The position numbers were made by a program, and so were the translations under genes. A stretch of 11,593 nucleotides of DNA from Desulfovibrionaceae bacterium (GTDB taxonomy: Bacteria > Desulfobacterota > Desulfovibrionia > Desulfovibrionales > Desulfovibrionaceae): assembly GCA_017613475.1 (NCBI GenBank), contig JAGADT010000154.1, forward strand, positions 1 to 11,593, in the 5' to 3' direction. Under the pieces are notes generated by a model, which did not search any database, was not told the DNA's origin, and saw only the letters and a list, made by a program, of their open reading frames with translations. Of this stretch, positions 1-7,087 are shown in pieces (position 1 is the stretch's first letter; every line of letters starts with the position of its first letter).

Positions 1-763
1 CATGGCAAAAGCGCTTGGCGTGCCCTGCGAACTAGGCCGGGCTGACGTGCGGGCTCTTGCTGCCTCCACTGGCGCCGGTCTTGAAGAAGCGGGGCGCGCC
101 GCCCGCTACGCCTTTCTGGAAGAAGTGCGGCAGCGGCACGGCGCTGAGTGGATTTTGCTGGCCCACCATGCCGACGACCTTGTGGAAGACGTTCTCCTGC
201 GGCTTATCCGCGGCGCTGGCTGGCCAGCCCTGGGCGGCATGCCCGCTTTGGACGCGCAGAGGCACCTGCTCCGCCCCTTCCTAGAGCTTTCCAAAAGCGA
301 GCTTGAAGCCTTTGCCCGCCAGGAGGGCGCCGCCTGGCTGCATGACGCCTCAAACGAATCCGACGCGTTCCGCCGCAACCGCCTGCGGCACCATGTGCTG
401 CCCCTCCTTTTTGCCGAAAATCCAGCCCTGCGCCGCACGATAGCCCGCCTCTGGGAACTAGCTAGGGAAGACGAACGCTTTTGGGAAAGCTATCTTTCCC
501 CAATCGTATCCACATGCCTCTGCGGGGAAGGCGAGGCCGCCCTGGCTGAAGCTAAGGCCCGCGCCCTGCCCCGCGCAGCGCGCCTCCGCCTCTTTGCAAA
601 GCTTATTGCCCACGTGGGCAGGGGAAAAGGGCAGCCACGCGCCGAAACGCTCTTTGCGCTTGATAACGCACTGCTTGCCCCGCAAAGGCCCAAGCGCTTC
701 CAATTCCCAGGCGGCATCACAGCCACCCTGCACGGCGGAGTCATCCGCTTTGCACGGGGCTAA
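1..763 (+). CDS. tilS: tRNA(Ile)-lysidine synthetase TilS, C-terminal part (5' end outside window)
   Basis: TilS uses ATP to attach lysine to C34 of the CAU-anticodon tRNA-Ile, which switches its codon from AUG to AUA and its charging from Met to Ile. About 253 residues are visible. The N-terminal SGGxDS P-loop that binds ATP must lie upstream of the window, so the ATG at base 2 is probably an internal Met. Visible family marks are GLEEAGRAARYAFL (about residues 27-40 of the fragment), the HHADD motif followed by a helix with LLRLIRGAG (55-73), and the SNESDAFRRNRLRHHVLP segment, which matches the tRNA-binding region of TilS. The protein ends soon after a beta-rich tail (HGGVIRFARG), with no room for a long C-terminal domain, so it resembles the short TilS type. 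The frame is open to the left edge and stops with TAA at 761-763. No convincing intrinsic terminator follows. Confidence 0.9.
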   Translation, partial: MAKALGVPCELGRADVRALAASTGAGLEEAGRAARYAFLEEVRQRHGAEWILLAHHADDLVEDVLLRLIRGAGWPALGGMPALDAQRHLLRPFLELSKSELEAFARQEGAAWLHDASNESDAFRRNRLRHHVLPLLFAENPALRRTIARLWELAREDERFWESYLSPIVSTCLCGEGEAALAEAKARALPRAARLRLFAKLIAHVGRGKGQPRAETLFALDNALLAPQRPKRFQFPGGITATLHGGVIRFARG

Positions 764-939
764 AACAATTCCCCGCCTCCAGCACAAAACAACACAACGC
801 CGCAGTTTTGCCATAGCGGCAAAGGAAGCGCGGCGCCATTGTCTTTTAAGGCTGTTTTCTGCCCAAACAGGCATCGCCATTTCATGCTGTTAAACTAAAA
901 ATACTCCGTTTTGCACGCACTTTCCTGAATTATGCAAAC

Positions 940-943
940 GGAG
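940..943 (+). promoter_or_regulatory. ribosome-binding site deciding the start at 950
   Basis: GGAG lies 6 nt upstream of the ATG at 950 and downstream of the alternative in-frame ATG at 932. This favours the shorter product with a standard signal peptide. Confidence 0.6.
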
Positions 944-949
944 ATACTC

Positions 950-1870
950 ATGAACAGGCGTATCCTTTTCTTTTGGTCGCTCATCTGCGCAATGATGATT
1001 TATCAGTCAGCAATGGCTGAAGAACAGCTGATGACTTCCTCTATTCAGACGCAAATACCTGCTGCGCTCATGCCGCACCCAGGTCCTCCTGTTATCAGCG
1101 CCCTGGGACCTGCCGGCGGCACCTTCCCAAAAGGAGCCTTCGGCGCAGTGCTCAATTATGCCCTGGCGGATAAAAATCGTTCCTTTCATCACAGCAGCAG
1201 AGAATACAGGCTTGCGGACGGGAAAAAAGTCCATACGGCGCAAAATATGCTGACTGCAAAATTACGGTATGGCCTTGGCGGCGGCTGGGATATCCGGACA
1301 GCTACACCCATAGCCTATAACCGCCTGCACAACAATCCGGCAGGCCTCAGCAAAAAAAGAGGCGTAGGGGATACTCTGGTTATCCTCCATAAACAATTCA
1401 TGTCTCAAGCGCAGGGCAAGCCTCTCGACCTGGCATTTGGCATCGGCGCATGGGGAGGATGGGGAGAGCTTGGAATGAGCTATGCCTTTGATAATGGCCG
1501 CCATCTTCTTGAAGCGGAACTGGGATACCTATGGCGTGGTCATGGGGGACACGCGGAAAATTATGGCAAGCAAAGCGACCTTCTGCGTGCCAACGCCCGC
1601 TATGCCTTTGCCGTAAGCAGGCACATGGATGCCGGTGTTGAAGCCCAGTACGAACATGCGTTTCAGGGGGACCAGCGTGGGGTAAAGCTGCACAACGCCT
1701 ACGACACACTTTTTGCCGGACCTGCTTTAACAATAAAAATCCCCTCATGGAAAGCGACACTGGGACTTTCCGCCCAGTTTTCCCTATATCAGTGCTATCA
1801 AAAGGCTCATTCGCCGCAGTCATTAGGGGAGCGCGCACGTCTGGAACTTAAATTAACAAAAAACTTCTAA
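950..1870 (+). CDS. predicted outer-membrane beta-barrel protein, transporter-like (phenol MetA-pathway type)
   Basis: The product is 306 aa. It begins with a signal peptide: basic MNRR, a hydrophobic core, then a likely cleavage site after AMA at about residue 23. The mature part alternates short amphipathic strands with turns (e.g. NMLTAKLRYGLGGGWDIRTA, LDLAFGIGAWGGWGELGMSY, HLLEAELGYLW, WKATLGLSAQFSLY) and ends in Phe (LELKLTKNF), as expected for a BAM-inserted barrel. The pattern YGLGGGWDIR followed by GVGDTLVILHKQF resembles the 'MetA-pathway of phenol degradation' outer-membrane family (PF13557), recalled by eye only; the substrate is unknown. Start choice: an in-frame ATG exists at 932, but GGAG at 940-943 sits 6 nt before the ATG at 950, which also gives a proper signal peptide. 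A 120-bp sample is about 49% GC, against roughly 65-70% in neighbouring genes, suggesting recent acquisition or a different codon bias. It converges with tsaB. Confidence 0.75.
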   Translation: MNRRILFFWSLICAMMIYQSAMAEEQLMTSSIQTQIPAALMPHPGPPVISALGPAGGTFPKGAFGAVLNYALADKNRSFHHSSREYRLADGKKVHTAQNMLTAKLRYGLGGGWDIRTATPIAYNRLHNNPAGLSKKRGVGDTLVILHKQFMSQAQGKPLDLAFGIGAWGGWGELGMSYAFDNGRHLLEAELGYLWRGHGGHAENYGKQSDLLRANARYAFAVSRHMDAGVEAQYEHAFQGDQRGVKLHNAYDTLFAGPALTIKIPSWKATLGLSAQFSLYQCYQKAHSPQSLGERARLELKLTKNF

Positions 1871-1923
1871 GGCTAGAGCTTTAACGCTGCCAATGCCAGG
1901 GAATTGACCCTACGGTGATACAG

Positions 1924-1949
1924 AAAAAGCGGCGCCTCATTGGCACCGC
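1924..1949 (-). terminator. intrinsic terminator (distal) after tsaB
   Basis: Read on the minus strand, GCGGTGCC and GGCGCCGC form an 8-bp stem with one U-G wobble around the loop AATGA (stem 1929-1949). It is followed at once by five T (1924-1928). On the plus strand the wobble becomes a C-A mismatch and there is no T run, so it works only for the minus-strand tsaB transcript. Confidence 0.65.
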
Positions 1950-1956
1950 CCCTGCT

Positions 1957-1972
1957 AAAAAGCCGGCTCGGC
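1957..1972 (-). terminator. short terminator-like hairpin (proximal) after tsaB
   Basis: A GCCG-AGC-CGGC hairpin (1962-1972) is followed on the minus strand by five T (1957-1961), about 20 nt past the tsaB stop. The stem is only 4 bp, so it would be weak alone. It precedes the longer hairpin at 1924-1949, and the two may act in tandem. Confidence 0.4.
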
Positions 1973-1990
1973 AAAAAATGCCTGCCCTGC

Positions 1991-2875
1991 CTACTCTTCC
2001 AACGGCTTTGGGCTCATGCGGAGCAGCTGCAGCAGGCGGGCATCCGCTTCTTTGGGATCCTGCCCGCGGCGGCGGGCGATATGCGGCAGATTATCCACCG
2101 CGTCGCATGGACGCAGATACAGCGGGTCAAGATCGCGCTGCCCTGCCTCTGCTTCCAGGGCCAGGCGGATCAATGCCCGGCGGCAGGGGTGATCGCCCTG
2201 CTCCACAACGGCACGGCAGCCCGCGGGCAGCGAAGGAAGCAAGGCGGAAGCGTTGCGCGTAAGCCCACTCCCCAGCACGCACAGCGAGCCTGCAGCACGT
2301 TCAAGCCCCTGCAGGGCGCCCTCCAGGCTGCGGACCTCGGCCTTGCCCTGCGCCACGGGCAACCCCTCAGCGCCGCGAGAAAAATCCTGCACATGCACAA
2401 GCCCGCGGCGGGCATGGGTCAGCACGCGCACAAAGGCTGCGCCCTCCGCGCACGGCCCCAGGGCCAGCGCCTGCATGTAGTTGATGCCGGCCAAATCCGC
2501 GCCAGTGGCCCGGCGAAGAGCTGCCCCCAGGGAGAGCACCAGGCGCAGCCCCGTAAAACTCCCGGGACCCTGCACGCAGGCAATGCGCCCAAGACTGACC
2601 ATGGGGATTTCCAGCGCGCGGAAGGCGTGCTCCAGGGCGGCTGGCAGAATCTCCGTCCCGCGGGAAGGCGCTTCCCATTCCTGAAAGCACAAAAGCTCCG
2701 CACGGGAAGACGCGCCCCCTTCCGCCTCTCCTGCCTGAGAACCGGCAGGAAGGGTGCCATCCGCTTTTTCGTGGCTGAACGCAGCCTCAGGAGCGAAGCC
2801 GCCCTCAACCCTGGCTAGAATCAGCTGCACGCGGGATTCCGCGGCATTCAGCACCAGGAGGCAATCTTTCTCCAC
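1991..2875 (-). CDS. tsaB: tRNA t6A37 threonylcarbamoyltransferase subunit TsaB
   Basis: TsaB (YeaZ) is the non-catalytic partner that dimerises with TsaD in the complex adding N6-threonylcarbamoyl to A37 of ANN-decoding tRNAs. The 294-aa product has the ASKHA-type N-terminus (LLVLNAAESRVQLILA, 6-21), the segment SRGTEILPAALEHAF (71-85) and the hallmark GPGSFTGLR (103-111). The start is GTG at 2873-2875: GGAGG (2881-2885) lies 5 nt upstream, and the ATG two bases earlier is out of frame and soon stops. At 294 aa it is longer than E. coli TsaB (about 230). Much of the excess is an Ala/Gly/Glu-rich stretch at about residues 30-68, placed before the usual glutamate-bearing helix. It is the last gene of the minus-strand operon, 21 nt after rseP, and is followed by two terminator-like hairpins. 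Confidence 0.88.
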   Translation of the reverse strand: MEKDCLLVLNAAESRVQLILARVEGGFAPEAAFSHEKADGTLPAGSQAGEAEGGASSRAELLCFQEWEAPSRGTEILPAALEHAFRALEIPMVSLGRIACVQGPGSFTGLRLVLSLGAALRRATGADLAGINYMQALALGPCAEGAAFVRVLTHARRGLVHVQDFSRGAEGLPVAQGKAEVRSLEGALQGLERAAGSLCVLGSGLTRNASALLPSLPAGCRAVVEQGDHPCRRALIRLALEAEAGQRDLDPLYLRPCDAVDNLPHIARRRGQDPKEADARLLQLLRMSPKPLEE

Positions 2876-2880
2876 ATCAA

Positions 2881-2885
2881 CCTCC
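2881..2885 (-). promoter_or_regulatory. ribosome-binding site deciding the GTG start of tsaB
   Basis: On the minus strand GGAGG sits 5 nt before GTG (2873-2875). The overlapping ATG at 2875-2877 is in another frame and meets a stop within about ten codons. Confidence 0.7.
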
Positions 2886-2896
2886 GAAAACCCCGC

Positions 2897-4033
2897 CTAG
2901 GAAAAGAGCCTGACGATATCATTCCAGGTGGCAAAAATCATCAGCCCGAGCAAAAGCCCTAAGCCAACACGCATGGCAATATCCCGCACCTTTTCAGGCA
3001 GGGGGCGGCGCATCGCCATTTCAAGCAGCAGGAACACGGACGTGCCGCCATCCAGCACAGGCACGGGCAGGAGGTTAAGGATGCCGAGGTTGATGCTGAT
3101 GAACGCCGCGAGGGAGAGCACGCTGATAAGCCCGTGCGAAGCCTGCTCGCCAACCATCTGCGCGATGAGGATGGGGCCGCCCACCTGATCCAGGGGGACA
3201 GCCCGCTGGAACAGCTTTACAAAGCTTTGGATGGTGAGGGATATCAGGCGCCAGGTCTGCGACCAGCCCTCCGCCACGGCATCGAGAAGCCCGAGCTTGC
3301 GCGCATCCATGCGCCCTGAGGCGGAAATGCCGATGAGCCAGGCGGGCTTTTTTTCGCCAAAAACGTTTGTGCGCGTCCCTGCTTCAGGCGTGATTTCCTT
3401 GAGGATCACAAGCTTGCCGTCGCCGTCCCTGCGCTCAAAAATCACGCTGACAGCCTTTCCGCCGCCAGCTTCGATGATTTTACCTATCTGCCCCCATTCC
3501 TGAACAGGCTGCCCGTCTACGCGCACAAGAATATCGCCTTTCTGCAGGCCTGCCTTTTCCGCCGGCGACCCGGCCTCCACGCCGCCGACTTCCGGCGTGA
3601 TAAAGCTGTGCCCGACCACGGCAGCCACGCCAAAGTAAATCAAAAAGGCAAGAAGGAGGTTGGCCAGGGGACCTGCCAGCACCACAAGCAGGCGCTGCCA
3701 GGCCGGATGTCTGGCAAAGGATTCCTCCTCCGTAAAGGAAACATTGTTGCGGGCGTCTTCCTTAAGCGTTTCCTCAGATTCCGTATCCGGCGTTTCGCCT
3801 ACCAGCGCCACATAGCCGCCAAGCGGCACAAGGGAAAGGCGGTACTCGGTTTTGCCGCGGCGCACGCCCCACAGGCGGGGGCCAAAACCCAGGGAAAAGG
3901 TCCGCACGCCTATGTCAAACAGCCTGGCAACGCTGAAATGCCCAAGCTCGTGGAAAAAGATCAGGCCGCCAAGCACCAGCACAATGGCAAGCACAGCCTG
4001 CCAGTGGGAAAAGAGGGAAAGCAACCAGTCCAT
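2897..4033 (-). CDS. rseP: RIP metalloprotease RseP (site-2 protease, M50)
   Basis: RseP is an inner-membrane zinc protease that cuts transmembrane segments, classically anti-sigma factor RseA in the sigma-E envelope-stress cascade, and can clear signal-peptide remnants. The 378-aa product carries the zinc-binding HELGH motif (residues 28-32) in the first membrane helix. It also has the conserved SLGFGPRLWGVRRGKTEYRL beta-region, a second helix (LLVVLAGPLANLLLAFLIYF), one PDZ domain at about 140-220 (GSPAEKAGLQKGDILVRVDG) and the third zinc ligand in LLPVPVLDGG (Asp about 328), with a final helix near the C-terminus. E. coli RseP is about 450 aa with two PDZ domains; this is the one-PDZ form. 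The ATG follows the dxr TAG with no gap and no clear Shine-Dalgarno sequence, which suggests translational coupling. Its actual substrate here cannot be read from the window. Confidence 0.93.
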   Translation of the reverse strand: MDWLLSLFSHWQAVLAIVLVLGGLIFFHELGHFSVARLFDIGVRTFSLGFGPRLWGVRRGKTEYRLSLVPLGGYVALVGETPDTESEETLKEDARNNVSFTEEESFARHPAWQRLLVVLAGPLANLLLAFLIYFGVAAVVGHSFITPEVGGVEAGSPAEKAGLQKGDILVRVDGQPVQEWGQIGKIIEAGGGKAVSVIFERRDGDGKLVILKEITPEAGTRTNVFGEKKPAWLIGISASGRMDARKLGLLDAVAEGWSQTWRLISLTIQSFVKLFQRAVPLDQVGGPILIAQMVGEQASHGLISVLSLAAFISINLGILNLLPVPVLDGGTSVFLLLEMAMRRPLPEKVRDIAMRVGLGLLLGLMIFATWNDIVRLFS

Positions 4034-5308
4034 CTACATGCCCGCAATGCGCTGTTTTGTCCGCTGCCGTGCAGCGGCATCGAAGGCCTCGATGCGCGCC
4101 AGGGTGGCATAGGCTTCGGAAGCGCCGGAAAAAGACTGCAAAAACGCCGGAGGCTGCCCTGCTGCGGAGGCGGCAGCGCCATCCGCCTCATCAGCCTCAG
4201 CCATGGCCGCCGCGATAAGCTCCGGAATATCCATAAATCCAATGCGCCCGGCAAGAAAGGCCTCCACGGCCAGTTCATTGGCTGCGTTGAGCGCAACCTG
4301 GCTGGCCAAAGTGCCGGAAAGGGCCTTCAGCGCCAAGCCGAGGCAGGGAAACGCCTCCATATCCGGCTCTTCAAAGGTCAGGGTGCCTGCCTTAGCCAAA
4401 TCAAGCGGAGCCACGCCGCAGTCCGCGCAGCGGGGCCAGGCCAGGCAGTGGGCTATGGGCATGCGCATGTCCGGCGTGCCCAGGTGGGCAAGGAGCGAGC
4501 CATCGTGAAACTCTACCAGAGCATGCACAATGGACTGCGGATGCACCAGAACGCCGATCTTCTCCACAGGCACGCCGTAGAGGTGATAAGCCTCCATGAC
4601 TTCAAGCCCCTTGTTCATCAGGCTGGCGCTGTCGATAGTGACCTTGGCGCCCATGCTCCAGTTGGGGTGCTTAAGCGCCTGCTCGGCCGTGACCGAACGC
4701 AGGAAATCACGCCTGCAGCCGCGGAAGGGCCCGCCGGACGCCGTAATAATGATGCGCTCCACATCCTCTTCGCGCCGGCGCATGGCCTGAAACACCGCGT
4801 TATGCTCAGAATCTACAGGCAGGACAACGGCGCCGCTGTACCTGCAGATGCTGCGCAGGAGCGTGCCCGCCAAAACGAGGGACTCCTTGTTGGCAAGGCA
4901 AATGACCTTGCCGGCCAGCGCCGCGGCAATGGCGCCGGGGAGCCCTGCCGCCCCCACCTGGGCCGCCAGCACCGTGGAAACCTCGGGGAGGGAAGCCAGG
5001 CGCGCGTAGCCTTCCGGACCCACGACAATGTTCGGGTGATACCCGGCTGGCAACAGCGGCAGCAGCCGCTCAGCCGAATCTTCATTCTGCACGCCAAGCC
5101 ACGCGGGACGCCAGCGCCCTGCCTGCTCAGCCAGCAGCTGGACATTGCGCCCTGCTGCCAGCGCCGTGACTTCAAAAAGATCGGGGTGGCATTCAGCCAC
5201 GCGCAAGCCATTGACGCCGATGGAGCCGGTGCAGCCCAGAATGCAGAGGCGGCGGGGACGGGCCTGTTCCCATTTCTGAGAAGGCAGCGATGAAATGTAA
5301 TTGACCAT
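4034..5308 (-). CDS. dxr: 1-deoxy-D-xylulose-5-phosphate reductoisomerase
   Basis: Dxr (IspC) converts DXP to 2-C-methyl-D-erythritol 4-phosphate with NADPH and a divalent metal, the committed step of the MEP isoprenoid pathway. It shares the operon with uppS, which uses the resulting isoprenoid precursors. The 424-aa product has the NADPH-binding loop GCTGSIG (25-31; Cys where Ser is usual), LANKESLVLAG, the metal-binding VDSEHNAVFQA, and HPNWSMGAKVTIDSASLMNKGLEVMEA-type active-site residues intact (split here: HPNWSMGAKVTIDS then ASLMNKGLEVMEA). The C-terminal helical part holds an extra Ala/Glu-rich stretch at about 369-397. Start: an upstream in-frame Met at 5350 would add 14 residues, but AAGGA about 7 nt before the ATG at 5308 supports the shorter form. 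The stop abuts the rseP start. A 146-bp gap separates it from cdsA. Confidence 0.94.
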   Translation of the reverse strand: MVNYISSLPSQKWEQARPRRLCILGCTGSIGVNGLRVAECHPDLFEVTALAAGRNVQLLAEQAGRWRPAWLGVQNEDSAERLLPLLPAGYHPNIVVGPEGYARLASLPEVSTVLAAQVGAAGLPGAIAAALAGKVICLANKESLVLAGTLLRSICRYSGAVVLPVDSEHNAVFQAMRRREEDVERIIITASGGPFRGCRRDFLRSVTAEQALKHPNWSMGAKVTIDSASLMNKGLEVMEAYHLYGVPVEKIGVLVHPQSIVHALVEFHDGSLLAHLGTPDMRMPIAHCLAWPRCADCGVAPLDLAKAGTLTFEEPDMEAFPCLGLALKALSGTLASQVALNAANELAVEAFLAGRIGFMDIPELIAAAMAEADEADGAAASAAGQPPAFLQSFSGASEAYATLARIEAFDAAARQRTKQRIAGM

Positions 5309-5454
5309 GAACAATTCCTTTGGCTGCGAGGCAGCGGGCAGCAGGATCAAGAGGCAAAAACACGAAAAGAGCCAGGGACAGCGCGCTAAGAAAGCCGGCA
5401 GGAAGCCTTAGGCATTAAGCGCTCCCCGCCTGCGTGCTGGAAAAGGCGCCCTGG
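5309..5454 (-). other. intergenic gap between cdsA and dxr
   Basis: This is the longest gap between pyrH and tsaB (146 bp). On the minus strand it holds T-rich patches (CTCTTTTCGTGTTTTTG) but no stem of terminator quality before them, and no clear -35/-10 pair. An internal promoter is possible but I cannot point to one. Confidence 0.3.
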
Positions 5455-6252
5455 CTACTTCCAGAAGTGAAGGAACTGGCTGAGGGCAGCGTACAGCGGG
5501 ATCACAAAAAGGAGGCTGTCGATGCGGTCCAGCACGCCGCCATGTCCCGGCAGGAGCGAGCCTGAATCCTTTACGCCGCAGGCCCGCTTGAGCGCGGATT
5601 CAAAGAAATCGCCAAACTGCGCGGCAACGCCAAGCCCCGCCCCCAGCAGCGCGAAATGCCAAAGGGGAGCAGCCCCCCACGCGATGCCGGCAAGCGAAGC
5701 GATAAGGACACTCCCAAACAAGCCGGCAATGCTGCCTTCAACGCTCTTCTTGGGGCTGACCTTGGGCCAGATCTTATGCCGCCCCCAGCGGCTGCCGGCA
5801 AAATACGCCAGGGTATCCGAAGCCGCCGCCACGCCGACGATCAGCAGCTGCTCATGCAGGGCCAGCCCTAAGGCCGGTGCAAGCAGGAGCGGAACATAGC
5901 CGATGCCCGCAAGCAGTATAGCCGTTGGTTCAAAAGCGGCGCTGTCATCCGCGGCCCAGTGGATAAGGTAGAGCGTAAACAGCACGACACAGGAAACGCC
6001 CATTCCCGCCAGGGCCGCCGCAGGCCCAAAATGCGCGGCAGCCAAAACACCCAGGCCAAGCAAAAGGGCAACGGCACGCCCAAAGAAATGCCCCCCGCGC
6101 TTTCCAAACAAGCCCTGAAATTCCCACTGGCCAAGCAGGGCGAAAAGAGCCAGCAGGGCAAAGAGCACCCAGCCGCCAAAGCCAAGGGCCAGGGCGAGAA
6201 GAAGCAGCAGGAACAAGCCGGTAACAATGCGAACAGCCGTGGATGATGCCAT
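5455..6252 (-). CDS. cdsA: phosphatidate cytidylyltransferase (CDP-diglyceride synthase)
   Basis: CdsA condenses CTP with phosphatidic acid to give CDP-diacylglycerol, the precursor of all major bacterial phospholipids, at the inner membrane. The 265-aa product is very hydrophobic, with about seven or eight likely membrane segments. It carries the complete family signature at residues 219-245: S-A-L-K-R, four residues, K-D-S-G, then P-G-H-G-G-V-L-D-R-I-D, where the acidic residues bind the metals. Upstream, ASDTLAYFAGSRWGRHK and SPKKSVEGSIAG are also typical. The ATG at 6252 follows a strong GGGGGAG site with 6-nt spacing. It lies 19 nt after uppS in the same direction, the classic uppS-cdsA pair that couples cell-wall lipid carrier and phospholipid supply. 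The stop is TAG at 5455-5457. Confidence 0.95.
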   Translation of the reverse strand: MASSTAVRIVTGLFLLLLLALALGFGGWVLFALLALFALLGQWEFQGLFGKRGGHFFGRAVALLLGLGVLAAAHFGPAAALAGMGVSCVVLFTLYLIHWAADDSAAFEPTAILLAGIGYVPLLLAPALGLALHEQLLIVGVAAASDTLAYFAGSRWGRHKIWPKVSPKKSVEGSIAGLFGSVLIASLAGIAWGAAPLWHFALLGAGLGVAAQFGDFFESALKRACGVKDSGSLLPGHGGVLDRIDSLLFVIPLYAALSQFLHFWK

Positions 6253-6271
6253 ACGAAACTCCCCCTAAAGA

Positions 6272-6982
6272 TTACTTGCCGGCGACCTGCTCGGAGGTCA
6301 GGCCAAAACGCCTTTCCCTGCCTGCATACCAGGTGATGGCGCGGTCCAGCTCTTCCGCGTTGAAATCCGGCCAGAGCGTATCGCAGAAATACAGCTCGCT
6401 ATAGGCGCTTTGAAAAGGCAGGTAGTTGCTGAGGCGCCACTCGCCGCCAGTGCGGATAATCAAATCAGGATCAGGCTGGCCTGCGGAATACAGCTCTTTG
6501 CGGAAGCGCTCTTCCGTAATCTCCTCCGGCTTTACGCCGGCATTGGCAAGGCGGCGGGCAGCCCGCAGGATTTCTTCACGGCCTGAATAATTCAGGGCCA
6601 GGTTCAGGGTGAGGTCCCGCCCGCCGGCCGTGCGGCGGACAGAATGCTCCACAGCCATCCTGGCAGAAGCCGGCAGTTCCCCTGCCTCCCCAAAAATATT
6701 CAGGCGGATGCCGTTCTGCACCATGGAATCCAGCTCAGACCCCAGGAAAAACGTCAGCAAATCAAAAAGGAGGCCGACTTCCGCCTTGGGCCGCCCCCAA
6801 TTTTCGCGGGAAAAGGTGTAGAGCGTGAGGTACGGGATGCCGCGCTCGCGGCAGGCCGTAACAACAGCCTTGGCCGCGCGGACGCCCGCGCGGTGCCCCT
6901 CGCTGCGGGGCAGGTTCCGCTGCTGCGCCCAACGTCCGTTGCCGTCCATAATGGCGGCGATCTGTGTGGGAAGCCTGTTCAA
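6272..6982 (-). CDS. uppS: undecaprenyl diphosphate synthase (di-trans,poly-cis)
   Basis: UppS elongates farnesyl diphosphate with eight isopentenyl units in cis to make the C55 carrier for peptidoglycan, O-antigen and other wall polymers. The 236-aa product has the catalytic IMDGNGRWA motif (Asp13), the segment GHRAGV, YTFSRENWGRPKAEV, and the C-terminal RTGGEWRLSNYLPFQ followed by AYSELYF, all expected for a soluble cis-prenyltransferase. The start is TTG at 6980-6982. The frame has a stop (TGA) about ten codons upstream with no ATG or GTG between, and the first ATG is inside the catalytic motif. AAGGTGG (6987-6993) supplies the ribosome-binding site. It follows frr after 105 bp and precedes cdsA by 19 bp. 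The unusual start codon could limit expression; that is inference. Confidence 0.94.
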   Translation of the reverse strand: MNRLPTQIAAIMDGNGRWAQQRNLPRSEGHRAGVRAAKAVVTACRERGIPYLTLYTFSRENWGRPKAEVGLLFDLLTFFLGSELDSMVQNGIRLNIFGEAGELPASARMAVEHSVRRTAGGRDLTLNLALNYSGREEILRAARRLANAGVKPEEITEERFRKELYSAGQPDPDLIIRTGGEWRLSNYLPFQSAYSELYFCDTLWPDFNAEELDRAITWYAGRERRFGLTSEQVAGK

Positions 6983-6986
6983 CGGT

Positions 6987-6993
6987 CCACCTT
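6987..6993 (-). promoter_or_regulatory. ribosome-binding site deciding the TTG start of uppS
   Basis: On the minus strand AAGGTGG ends 4 nt before TTG (6980-6982). No ATG or GTG exists in frame between the upstream stop codon and this TTG. Confidence 0.6.
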
Positions 6994-7035
6994 GCGCTGC
7001 GGCGCTGTTTCAGGACTCTTGCCGGCGGCTTTAAC

Positions 7036-7079
7036 AAAAACGGCGGGCGCGGCCCTCCCCTCTGAAGAACGGGCCGCAC
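7036..7079 (-). terminator. hairpin plus T run between frr and uppS (weak terminator or attenuator)
   Basis: On the minus strand GCGGCCC (7071-7077) pairs with GGGCCGC (7049-7055), extendable to 9 bp with a U-G and a G-C pair, around a 15-nt loop. Five T (7036-7040) follow only after a 6-nt GC-rich spacer. The spacer makes it a poor canonical terminator. It could reduce read-through from frr into uppS or be an RNA-processing or stability element. Confidence 0.35.
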
Positions 7080-7087
7080 AAAAGCCG

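Noticed and set aside
822..875. Possible terminator after tilS (CTGTTT-(7 nt)-AAACAG at 852-870, and a TTTGCC/GGCAAA hairpin just upstream)
   Set aside because: The stems are 6 bp with no T run following, so neither qualifies as an intrinsic terminator.
1940..2818. A 292-codon plus-strand open frame opposite tsaB
   Set aside because: tsaB on the minus strand has the GPGSFTGLR motif and operon context; the plus frame has neither.
3608..5293. A 561-codon open frame on the plus strand, opposite dxr and rseP
   Set aside because: It lies antisense to two clearly identified genes, is rich in Arg, Gly, His and Gln with no recognisable domain, and such long shadow frames are expected in high-GC DNA.
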